Below, one piece after another: positions 14,061 through 25,261 of a stretch of 64,000 nucleotides of DNA (position 1 is the first letter of the stretch; each line of letters starts with the position of its first letter). A program made the position numbers and the translations under genes. Under the pieces are notes generated by a model. The model searched no databases. It was not told the origin of the DNA and was given only the letters and a program-made list of their open reading frames with translations. Source of the stretch: Geosiphon pyriformis. Taxonomy: Eukaryota; Glomeromycota; Glomeromycetes; Archaeosporales; Geosiphonaceae. The stretch spans positions 345,388-409,387 of the forward strand of contig JAAOMT010000518.1 in assembly GCA_016748015.1 (NCBI GenBank). The letters run 5' to 3'.

Positions 14061-14390
14061 TTTCTCTGTTTATTTCTGTGATTAGTGGTGTGAATAAATA
14101 GTTTTATAGAAAAGTAGTACTTTAGAGTAGTTTACTGAAGAAGTTGTTAAAAGCAAATTCTGGATCTCCTTGGCCTTCTAAATGGTATATGATTCTCTTG
14201 TTAATATAGCAATTGAAAGCTGATTTTGTTGGCCAACTATTATTTGTTAATCCGAGATGAGTGTGATAATGTTGAAATAAAGATTTTGCAAATCTCAGAT
14301 GATTTGTTTCTATTTTTCAGATTCTGCCACTGTTTGGATTGTTGTTGGTGCTGGTTCTCTGTAGGATTATACCTCACAAAGAGCATCAAA

Positions 14391-15269
14391 TGTTACAGTC
14401 ATTGACTTGGGGTCTCAAATCCAATAACAAATCTGTAACTTGATGCTTGATGGATGTTTTGGTTTATGATTTTATCCAAAGGTTGTTTGTACCTGAAGGT
14501 ATTGTTATCTAAAGATTTTAATTGAGTTTTTTGTATAATGGACAAAAATTCAATAGTGTTTATCCACAGCTTTCCAAAACTGCAGTTTTGTCAATTTTTT
14601 TTTTCAGCATAATGGCCAGTATTCCTTCTGGTAAACTATCCTTAATTGAGTGTTCTACCCTTATTCTTGGGTCTTTTACCAGATACTTTGACGTCAGTAC
14701 TCCATGCGTTATTCTCTTTTAATTAATTAGTACACAACAATAAAAATCTCAGAAATGAAATAAAAAAAAGAAAACAAAAGAAAATAAAGAAATTAAGCCA
14801 AGACAATTTGCAAGTTAGTATTCCGTCAATAGCCATGATTAAGAGCTATTGTTTTAGTGTGGTTAAGTATTACTTGTTATTAACATAAAGTGTTGATAGT
14901 GAAAAGTGAAATTAGAGATAGTAAATAATTATTTATTGATAGTTGTAATGTTAGAAGGTTGCTTAAATTAAATTTAAACTGGAAGGTCTGTCTTTTCTAC
15001 TTTTAACACTACTGCTATATATACATAATTAAGATTTTTTAATTTCTCAATTCTTCACATCAAAAATCCTGGAATTCTTGGAATTCTGCAATTCCTTTTG
15101 AGAAGAATTCTGGAATTTTGGAATCCTGCAATTTCTTGTATAAGAATCCTGAAATTCCTGGAATCCTGCAATTTCTCTTAAAAAGAATTCTGGAATTTCA
15201 TATTTACTATGACTATTTTTGATTGGCTAATTTATATGCTAATATACTTCCTATATTTTATAAGTAACA
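14391..15269 (-). repeat. 5' LTR of copy M (rightmost), 879 bp
   Basis: Starts TGTTACAG and ends GTAACA with the TG...CA termini of a retrotransposon LTR. It matches 4436-4870 plus 5788-6234. In element orientation the sequence next to it (14390 downward) begins TTTGATGCTCTTTG, where the primer-binding site should be; I could not assign a tRNA. Confidence 0.85.
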
Positions 15270-17756
15270 GTGATTTTTAAATGTGGTTTTTTTTGTTGTT
15301 GTTGTATTATGTAATATATTTTTAAGTGTGTTTATTATTAACATTAAAATAATACTTGATGTATTTAAAAAAGTTATTTATATTGTATTAAAATCTGTTG
15401 GCATTTGACAATATATAATTGTTTATTTTAAAAATTTGAATACTATTGTATTTGCTTTGATTTATTAATTAATTTTGTTAATTAAAAATAATATTAAGAT
15501 TTTTTTTTGGTAAATTAGAATAAGACTATTCTGTTTTAAGACCAAGTTGGTCAATTTTTTTTTGGTTGTATTGTCTTTAAAATTAATAATATAATTTTTC
15601 AGATGATTATTAGATTTGTTTTATTTCTTGCTTATCTGATTTTAATTGTTATTTTTATTCTGATCATATTTGGCTTATAAAGTGATTTGAATGTTGTTAT
15701 TATTAAAACTAGTATTTAAAAAAATATTGTATTAAGTAAAAAATTTCTAAATATTTAGATACTAAGACTTAAATTTTTTGGCTGTTAATTATATGTTTCT
15801 ATCTTTTTTTTAAAACTCTTAAAGTTTTTGTGCCTTATTTTATTAGTGTCAAATTTTAAGTTAAAGTTACTGCTTTTGTGTTTTTTTTAATTTTTAGTTA
15901 TCTGATTAATTTTGTTTTTTTTTAATATAATAATTGATAATTTTATAGTTTTCTTTTGAATAACTTTTTTGAAATCTAATTTGGCCAAGCTTTTTGTATT
16001 GGTTAAATTTATTATTAAGCCAATTGGTTTTTTGGTTGCTATATTTAAACAGTTTATTAATAGAAATTTGGTTTTAAATAGTGTATTTGGCTTTAGAATC
16101 AATAAAATTTTGATACATATAAATATCTTTAACAAAGCAATTGATAAGTTAAAACAAAAAATAGTTGTTTTAAAAACTAAATATAATTATAAAAATATTA
16201 ATATATTTGGTTTTTATGTAAATTTATTAGCAATTAATAATAATATGTTTTTTAACTTAATGTTTTTATGAAAACATAAGCCTATTAGTATTAAGATTAA
16301 TATTTTAAAAATAGTTAAATAACTAGTTAAATTGGTTAATAATAATACTATATTGTTTAAAAAATGTTTTTTTTAAGTAAGTTTTTTTTTAATAATATTA
16401 ACATAGTATAATTTGAATTGGCTTAAGTAGCTAGCTATATATAAAAAACATATAAATTGTATTTAATATATTTAGTTTGTATCTAATATCTAAATAATAT
16501 TAAATCATATTAATTAAATACATAATAATAAAAAATTCAATTACTATTTAATATAATATAGTAATTAAATATTTAAATTAGATATAAATTATATATTTAC
16601 TATATATAATTAGCTATTTGAGTCAATTAAAACAATATTATATATAATTATGAATTATTAATTAATAAAAAATTATTTTTATAATTTTTATTATTAATTA
16701 GCATATATTATTATTTTAATTTATTATTTATTATTTTATTAAATTATTAAATATTACTATTTAATTAATAATTTAATTTATATAATATACAAATATAATT
16801 AATAATAATAATTAAATTATATAATATTTTAAAAGAATTTATTAAAATATTAGAAATTAAAAAAAATTTAACAATTAATTAAAATAATTAATAGTTTACA
16901 AAAATAATTTGTAATTTGTCAGAATTTATTTTTAGTTTACCAAAATATTAAAAAAAAATATAAGATTATAAAATAATATTATAATAAATTATATAAAAAA
17001 AACTTTTTTTTTAAAATTATATATTTTAATTTGGAATTATTTTCTTAATAATTAATTAATTATAAATCTATTTTAAAAACCAAATTTTTTTTATAATTAA
17101 TATTATTTAAAATATCTAATTTTAATTAAATATTTTAGAATTAATTAATTATTATTTTAGTAATTAATTAATTAATTTCAGATTTAAATTTGTTTAAATA
17201 AAAAAAAAGATTTCTATAAGTTAATAATATTATAATTTTAAAAAATACTTATTATTTTGTTCACAAAATTTTTGGTATTGTTAATTATATTTGTTAAAAA
17301 ATAAGACTTAAAGTTAATGTTTTTAATAATAATTTGCTTAAAAATATTATTTGGATTTAAATCTTTTTAGTTTGCTATTTTAACTTATATATAGTCTTTG
17401 GTTTTATGAATTTATTCACAATTAATTTACATTTTTATTTTATAAAAACTTTACATTAATGTTTATTTGTTGTAGTTTATAAATAATTATATAATAAAAA
17501 TATTCTAATATTTTGTGTTTTTATTGCAATAAAATAGAATTGTTTATCTATTTTTTTACATATATAGTAAACTTTAATATTTATTTACATATATTAAATT
17601 TGTTTTTTGTATTATAATGTTTTATGTTAAGATTAACTTATTAAGTGGTTGGTCACATATAAAAAAAACATGATTTATGCTTAGTTTAGATTACTTATGT
17701 TAATGTATTGTACTAGGTAGTGTTTGAGCTGTACTTGTTAAATAAATAAATAAAAA
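15270..17756 (+). pseudogene. Decayed plus-strand LINE, right part (ORF1 C-terminal half and 3' tail)
   Basis: Continuation of the ORF1 trace that stops at 4435. Near 15395-15460 the plus strand reads SVGI-TGA-QYIIVYFKNLNTIVFALI, where the family has Trp at the stop; this is the RNA-binding-like part of ORF1. Positions 15969-16271 give a 100-codon open run (FIIKPIGFLVAIFKQFIN...) matching the ORF1 C-terminal coiled region as I remember it. Only about 1.5 kb follows before a 3' end, so most of ORF2 (EN/RT) is missing or unrecognisable. The end is marked by GTACTTGTT followed by TAAATAAATAAATAAAA. Confidence 0.6.
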
Positions 17757-18360
17757 TTAACTTAATTATTATTATGTATTTTACAGATACTGTTTTTTTA
17801 TATTTTTAATTATATATTATATATTATATTAAATAAAAAATATTAGTATTTTAAGTTTTTTTTTGTTTTTAAAAATTCCAAAATTGCTGCCAACAAGATT
17901 GTAAATTTGTATAAGATTTAAATATAGCTTATTGTAATAAAATATAATTAGTTTAATTAAAATAAAAAACTTTTATAAAAAAAATAGTTTAATATCTAGT
18001 AATAATTTCTCAATTTTTATTATTAATAATTTTTTAATACAGTATTTTTTTAGTATTATTAGACTATTGAACATAACTGTTAACTTGAAAATTAGTTTTA
18101 AGTTGTATAAATTATATTTGTTTTATATAAATTTAAATAATATTGTTTTTATTATAATAGATATAATTTATATTTAGTTTAAATTATTTAGTTTAATATA
18201 TTGTATTAGCTTGTGTTTAAACTTTATTTGTTAAATATAATAATTAAAAAATTAAATAAATTTCTTGTTTTTTAAGATTATTGTTATTTAAATATTTTTT
18301 TTATTGGTTAATATTATAGCTTGGTTGTTTTTCTTTTTTTTTATTAGAAGTTTTATGAAT
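16450..18360. other. Extremely AT-rich decayed repeat DNA
   Basis: Almost no G or C and no convincing gene. It overlaps the tail part of the plus-strand LINE. It contains the recurrent AT-rich module at 16591-16650 and two related 3'-end segments at about 17669-17755 and 18160-18245, which differ from each other mainly by C/T and G/A. I read this as several layers of old LINE ends. Confidence 0.5.
17737..17756 (+). repeat. LINE 3' tail (TAAA repeats)
   Basis: TTGTTAAATAAATAAATAAA marks a plus-strand LINE 3' terminus. The same end occurs reversed at 25261-25280 and, as TAA repeats, at 62991-63011. Confidence 0.6.
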
Positions 18361-18464
18361 GCAGTCCAACCACTACCTAAATACATAGATCATCATAATC
18401 TAAATTAAGTATGGCTTATGCCTTTTCTACACATGACTAGCCACTCAGGCCAATTAAGACAGCA

Positions 18465-21400
18465 CTATACACCTAAATTACCCACCATAAAAACATTACA
18501 CAGAAAACCAAAATCTAATCTGATTAGACATGAATGCAACCCAAAACATACATGGATACTTAGCCTGAAACTGAAATTCCAGATTGTTCTAACAGACCAT
18601 AAAAAAGACAAACCAAACACTGAAGAAATAGACAATCCATCATGTGGCAGGAGATTATATTTTTTGTAAAAAGCCCTCAACTTAAATGGCAGACCTGTGA
18701 CTATTAGCAAAATGACCAACAAAATTGACAATCAATGCACTCCCATCAGAATTAGCACTCAAACAACCCAAAGTGTTAACCACTCAACTCTTTAGCACAA
18801 AACTCTTAGCCAGTGCTGTAAACAAGTCTATGGAGGAAGCAGCCTCATTTAGTGAATTAGTGACTGCATTCCCATTGGCAAAAGCACTTAGCAATACATT
18901 CCACTCCAGAGTAGCATTGAACAATAAGATATTCCTAACATTGATATTATGACTGCAAGAGAAAACATGATCAGAGTCCTCCACTAAACCACACCAAATG
19001 CAAGCAACACTTGAATAACTTGAATTGTACATCTTCTTCCTTTTGGCCACAGACAATTGATGATGGAATGTCTTTATAAAGTATGACCAAAGAGTCACTG
19101 ATGCAGTGCTAGTATAACCAGATTTGATTCTGCCATCAGGATGCCAAATGCAAAAAGTCCTGGCTTTATCAAAATGGTTACTGAGACCTGCACCAATAAT
19201 ACTACTAACACATTTGGTCTTCCAACCAACAGAATAAATGGCATTAAAAAGTTTTTTAGCAACATGATAAGCATTTTCAGAAACAAGTCTGCCTTCTATA
19301 ACAAGAAAGTGATAAAGTATCACAATAGATAAAAAGAACTTAGAAGTGACAGCTGCATCAGCATAGAAATCAGCACGTTTGTTTCCAACAACACCAAAAT
19401 GATCTTTGATCTTATTCCATAATACTGACAAATTTTTTTTGCAATGATGCAGTAAATATGTTTCTTTTCAATCCAGCATTTATCATGAAAGTCAAAACCT
19501 GCCACATCACTGGTGAATTTACATAAGTCCAATGAAGCTTGGCTGTTTATATATAAGATAACCAATCGAGAAGTGGACACACACTTCAAAGCAAGTGCAA
19601 TGGTCTGCATTTCTACTAGAATTGATAACAGCAACCCATTTACCTTAACCCCAACACTAGTATTCACATCTGGAAAATAAGTGGTGGCACCACCATGAGC
19701 ACTTAATGAACCCAAATCTTTGACCAAACTATCTGTGTAAACAGTTATAGAGCCCAATCTGGAATTCAGCAAATGCTCACCAATATAATCAAAGTCACAA
19801 GGAGAGTCAGTGAGAACAGAACAAGAAAACAACAACACACTATTTGACAAGCCACTCCCAATGATAAATTTGACCAAAGAAGCAAACCAGACAGAAACTG
19901 GGCCTTTAGAGTCCAGTTTTTTCCACTTGCGAAAAGTGTTCCACATAAAACATTTGCCATGGTGGTCCAGAAGTTGGTTTGCAAACACCACACCATATCT
20001 TTAAGAGACTTCACTATGCACAAATAAGATTTAACACTGAGCACATTCAAGACCAAAACACTATTTCTGGCCCGAAAAACATCTGGCAGATCACTGTCCA
20101 ATGAAAAGTTGCACAGTTTAAAAACACATGTTGTGCCAGCCAAAAAGCAATTTGCAGGATTAATCAACAACTTAATTGGAAATTTAAGAGGATGCCAGGA
20201 CATCCAGCTAGCAGCCTGTAACTCCATGGCCCTGTGTTTGAATAATTTACCAAAAATTCTGTTAGCATTAGCAAATTTAACCAGGCCAGCCAGCTGATTC
20301 TCAGCCATTACTTACTCAAAAGTTTTTAAATCATATAGCTCTGAATAACACAAAGCTTCACTTGGAAAATCCTTGGACAAATTGGCTTTAAGTTTCAAAC
20401 CCTTTCTCAATATTATGTCTCACTTCTCACATACACTCTTGGAAACACAGCTGAACTGCAATCTATATCTAATTATAAACTGTAGAACAGCAGACACCAA
20501 ATACAAAAACTGTTTCTTAGTGATGGCTTTTTTTAATACCACATTTGAAAAAAACTTGACATCTGAATGAGCTTTCATCAAACTTGGCTTAAACAGGCCA
20601 TCTATAGAAAGAAAAATCCCTAAATATCAGTAGGACTCATCTTTTTTGGCAATAGAGATCTTAGAACCACTAATAAACAATGAAGCCTTTCTGGCCCCTT
20701 GATTAATAAGAATAGCAACCATTTTGTCAGTGTTAATAGCAATGTCATTGACCATGAAAAAATTATTCGCAATGTCTAAAATATGCTGTGTAGCCACCAG
20801 GCAGTTCCCAATCCAAATAGTATCATCCACAAAGGCACCAGCTGCAAAAAAAAAAGTTTTGCCACTCTTAGGGTCAGCTTTACCAGTCTTAGTAAAATAT
20901 TTTGAATCCAACCTATATTCACACAATTGTTCATGTTTTTTGACCTTACAAAGCAAAGAATCATAGAAGATTCTCCACAGTAATGGTGAGAAAACTTCCC
21001 CTTGATCTAACTTATTATAAACAATATATCCATCAGTAAGCCCAAAGTCTGTTATCACCCAGTTGGTCTGGCCATTGTGTATGTTTCCAAAAAATTTAAT
21101 AAAACAGGAACACATCTTAATCCTAACTAAACTGTTCCTTAAATGGGGCCATCCAACTGAGTCATAAGCCTTCCGCATATCTTGAAGCACCAACCACATC
21201 TTCTTATTCTTTTCAAGTGCATTTTCAATAATAAAACCAATGGTAAAAATTGGAGTTTGAGTAGACATACCCTTCAAAACTGAGAAATTATTATCACAAA
21301 GGACATTAAATTTACTGTATATCAGAGATATTCTGTCAGAAAAAATCTTAGACAGTATTTTCCTGGCTGTTTTAACCAAAGCTATAGGTCTGGTATTGGT

Positions 21401-23133
21401 GAGTGTTTTCTCCCAATTATATAACTTAAATATTATAGAGATCCAGGCTTGTCTCTACTGTAGGGGGACTACACCCAACTTCAAACACACATTGAAAACA
21501 TCCAACAAACCATCCAAAATCTTAGCATTTCCATGCTTTCATAGCTTGTTAAGAATACCAGAAATGCCAACAGTCTTTCCATCAGGCAGGTCTTTAACCA
21601 CCAGAAGAAACTCATCTGATTTAATCACATCTATGATATTTGAGAATGTACTGTTACCAACATAGTTCAAGAGGGCATATTGATTAGACCAATAAATAGA
21701 CAGAGAAATGGGAGTGACCCATTTTCTTGTCCAACCTTTCATGATATCATCAACAGCAGATTTAATCTCCTTAGGCTCTAAAATTAACTCATTATCTACT
21801 ATTAGATGATCCAGCACTACTTTTTTAAATGGCCAGTCCAAAACACTTTTGATCATATGTCCTTTATTGGAGCTGAAGGTTTCCATGTGTCTGTTTATTA
21901 CTTTTTTGATAGAAATATCTTTGGCCATCTTAGACTCATAGTATTTGGATTTATGGTACAATTTTTTGATTTCTAATAGGTATAGAAGAATGCTCTTTCT
22001 ACTCTCACTATTATCAAACATTGTGCATACTTTGGATGCTTTCTTACTATCCAAAATAAATCATATCTTAAAAAGGCAAACAGTTTCTAACTTCTAATCT
22101 GAGCTTAAGCACTTCACCAACTTGGCTATCAACAATTCCAGCTTAAAGAACTTTGAAGACTGCTTATTTTTCAAACAATTAAATTCACTAAACCAGTATT
22201 TAAAAAACACACTATTAGCTGAGCTTGTAACTACCTCTCTAAGGATCTCTCATATAGCATCCAAATTTTTAGCAACCTTTATATCATTGAACATGTCTAT
22301 ATGTTCCACAAACTTGACCAATGAATGTTCCCTAAATTGTGCCCACTTATTAGCATTTGCATTTTTGATCTTGAATTTCCACTTATCTTTATTGGCCTGC
22401 TTATGCTCACTATTGAGATAGACATTCAAAAGACCACCTAGACCAACTGACACCAACATGGCATTATAATCAGTGTTAAAAAAATCATAGACAGGAGTAA
22501 CTTTGTGACCAGCTAATGCAGATGACAAACTCTTGTTCACAAAAATGTAGTCAATGACCTTCTTGGCACTTCGGGAATTGCTCTAGGTAGAAGCTTTAAC
22601 CAGAGAGTACTCACTAAAGGAGTTGACCAACCCCAAATCCAAGCAGAACTTAAAACTAGCACTTTTTTTATCCCCATCCTCATTGAAATCACCATTCAGC
22701 ACCATGAATATGAAGGAGTTAGCAGTCTTAGCAATAAGAGAGTTGATTCCACAAGCTTGGCCAAACCTGGTTTCAACAGAAGCACCTGTGTATAGGCCCA
22801 AAAACACTACTGACAATTTGTTCTTGAAAAGAAGCTGAACAGAAACAAAATGACCAGGAATCTCCTTGATCTTAGACACATGATGTGCAAGATAATTGTT
22901 CATAATAATTGCCATCTCAGTGCTAAGAAATCTTTTGTCTAAACCAAAAGAAAATACCCTTATCTCATCAAACTTATTCATAATCTAAGGCCTAGCATTG
23001 GATCTCAACTTTGTTTCTGTAATAATAGAAACCATATTTCTAGAATCTATATGCTAATGAACAATGTCTTCCTGCTTGGCAGGGACATTGATACCATGAA
23101 CATTACATGTTACAATTTTCCAAACCAGATCCA
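18465..23133 (-). pseudogene. LINE copy A ORF2: APE endonuclease, RT, RNase H, zinc finger
   Basis: Starts at MMDLVWKIVTCNVHGIN (23133 downward), the APE endonuclease N-terminus; then ITETKL (about 23025), LNGDFNEDGD (about 22690) and FNTDYNAML (about 22465), where the catalytic SDH His is Tyr. The RT domain spans about 21700-20600, with motif A LQDMRKAYDSVGW (about 21170) and catalytic box FVDDTIW (about 20830), both Asp kept. RNase H: VYTDS (about 19740), EMQTIALAL (about 19605), YINSQASLD with Asp to Asn (about 19545), GVVGNKRADFYAD (about 19380). Terminal zinc finger CIWCGLVEDSDHVFSCSHN is near 18985. TAG replaces Trp before IMNKFDE and after KAST; several frameshifts separate the open runs. 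It would nick target DNA and copy the RNA at the nick. Confidence 0.85.
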
Positions 23134-24990
23134 TCATTGAGAATAAAGAACAGTAGGAACCAAACCAGCATTGTCTATTTTGGCCAAGAACTCCATAACT
23201 GTGATTGAAAAATTGTTCAGAGTTTCTTCTATCTTAGTGATAACTGAAGAATTAAAAACCACTACTCTTGCAATAGCCTTACCACCAGTGGCCATACCTG
23301 AACCCTCACTTATCACTATATCTATCTCTTGATTCTGTGATGAAGAGGTTACCAATGGTTGACATCCAATGCTAGACTGAGAAACCATTGGTCCAGGTGA
23401 GTTCAACCTCTTAGCCAACTTGTCAACACATTCTGCAAGGCTGGCAAGACTACACTCAAGAGCGGCAAACCTATTATTCAATTCCAAAGACACCATTGGG
23501 GTAGGTTTTATCTCTGAAAAGGAACCAAAAGCAGCTAAGACATTGTGCATAAGGAGAAGAGAAAACAAAGACCCACCAACAATATTGGTCCATAAGACAC
23601 CACCAAAAGAAACAAGATAAGAGATTGGGGCAGAGTGTCTAGCATAAATGGAAGCCAGTCTGCTTTTATTCTTATTTGACAATAACCTGCCAGTTGAGCC
23701 ACCAGGAGACACATTCTCACCACAAAACAATTCAGTGATATGTGACCCAAATTCCCACACTTATTATACTTAGCAGAATTCAGATAAAACCAACACAAAT
23801 TGACACCCTTTAAGACAGATGTAGTTCCCATAACAGCATTAATTGAAGCAACAAAATTAAAACAAACAACGGCACATCTGGCCCAGGCATATATAACAGA
23901 GTGTTGATTGATAACACATGTTTTTCCACCCACAGAGCCAATGAAGTTCCAGATATCATAAGCATTGGTGCCTATTGGTAGTGTATAGAGCAAAGTTCTA
24001 TGCTGATCCCTTGTATCCCATGATTTCTTATTTGCATTGGTTTTGGCCACTCTCACAGCATCTTTTCTAATTAAGATAGACCATCTATCTGTGACCAAAT
24101 CAGCCTGATTTAATTGGACAAATTCAACCACAGCCTTTTGCCATAGCCCTATCAATTGCATCTTAATCAACACAACAGAACCAAATTCAGACAATGCAGT
24201 GTGCACAGCCTTAGCTGATGTTCCAACTGGAATTTCTTTTACCACTACAGTCCAATCTGAGTGATCAATTGATTTCTTGAGATCAGTGTTTACCAAAATA
24301 TTTGCCGCTCTTGCTTTTTCTGTAGCCTGTGCCAAACTAGATTCAGAAGTAAAGGAGACATGGATGATCCTTGAGAATTTTGAGAGGATGGAAACCTCTC
24401 CAAAACCATTAACTTTTGAAAACAATTTCCTAATCATCACTAGCTTTTTATAAGAGAACTTCCTAACTACTTTGTTCAGGTCGATATCCAAAGCAAAAGA
24501 TTTTTTAACAGAGATAACAACCAAATTTTTCAAGGGAGAGGAAAGTTCTAAGGAGACATCTAAGAAAACATCATCTTCATTACTATCACGACCTGAGAAG
24601 TCTATCTTCTCTAACAGCTTACCCAGTGCTTTCTTAGTTTTGGTACCTGGCCTCTTAGGTGTCTGCTCATAATCTTTGTCAACAACATTTTCACTTTTAT
24701 CATAGTTAAAGCTAGTTTCTTCTACTAAACATTCTTCTTCCATATTAATACTTTCAGACTTAATAGTGTTACCAGTCTTAAAACCTCATGAATAACCATC
24801 TAGCACCTTAGACAGAACTTTTTTTCTACCAATACTCTCCTCCAAAGCACTATCTTTTCTCTTTTTTCTTGACAAAACAGGCTTGAGACTTCCACCAGAA
24901 CCAGATTTTTTAGTAATCTTCTTTATAACAGCAATGCTAAAGCCAACAGTGGTCTCAAAATCAAAAAATGGTTTGAATTTATTGTATTGA
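23134..24990 (-). pseudogene. LINE copy A ORF1 (RNA-binding, CCHC), frameshifted
   Basis: The main open run is 24743-23535 and the second is 23760-23134 in another frame, so there is a frameshift just after the zinc knuckle near 23760. In-frame sequence upstream of 24743 (Lys/Ser-rich, KKITKKSGSGGSLKP) is joined through a TGA near 24790, so the true start is farther up. An acidic N-terminus is followed by two RRM-like repeats (VVVKEIPVGTSAKAVHTAL and LYTLPIGTNAYDIWNFIG) and a knuckle reading Y-NKCGNLGHISLNC, the first Cys replaced by Tyr through G to A. A Ser-rich, coiled C-terminal part follows. Probable role: binding element RNA. Confidence 0.8.
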
Positions 24991-25261
24991 ATGTTGAAAA
25001 AAAACTTTTTTTAAAAAACTTTTGACTCTTTTTTGGGAAATTTGGGATGAACGAAAGAAAGAAGTTTTTTTAAATTTTTGTTTTTTTAAAAGTAAATATA
25101 AATATAATAATTTTTTCAAATTTTAAAAGAATAATAATTTTTTTTAAATTTATTTACAATTAATATTTAAAATATAAAAATTTTTTAGTAAATATTTTTA
25201 TTAAAGTTTTAACAATTTTGAAATCAATTTTTTTTAAAACAATAAAATTAAAAAAAAATTA

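Larger units (their letters stand above)
4436..15269 (-). mobile_element. Ty3/gypsy LTR retrotransposon, copy M, with dUTPase-like domain
   Basis: Full-length but decayed element read on the minus strand: 5' LTR (14391-15269), gag and CCHC knuckle (about 14060-12700), aspartic protease (about 12260-11700), a Cys-rich linker, a dUTPase-like domain (in 9715-10818), RT, RNase H and integrase (about 9715-6800), a purine tract (6235-6251) and the 3' LTR (4436-6234). LTRs end TG...CA. The order RT-RNase H-integrase identifies Ty3/gypsy (Metaviridae). The flanking 4 bp are GTGG at 4432-4435 and GTGA at 15270-15273, a probable 4-bp target duplication with one G-to-A change. The insertion splits LINE ORF1. 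Many stops and lost catalytic residues make it non-autonomous today. Confidence 0.85.
18365..25020 (-). mobile_element. Non-LTR retrotransposon (LINE), copy A, comparatively well preserved
   Basis: A two-ORF LINE on the minus strand: ORF1 with a CCHC knuckle (about 24990-23134), then ORF2 with APE-type endonuclease, reverse transcriptase, RNase H and a terminal zinc finger (about 23133-18465). An RNase H after RT places it in the I/Tad-like group of LINEs. Its edges are seen as abrupt composition changes near 18365 and 25020, where it meets A/T-only DNA. It is the least decayed LINE here but still has several stops, frameshifts and lost catalytic residues, so it is probably immobile. Confidence 0.85.
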
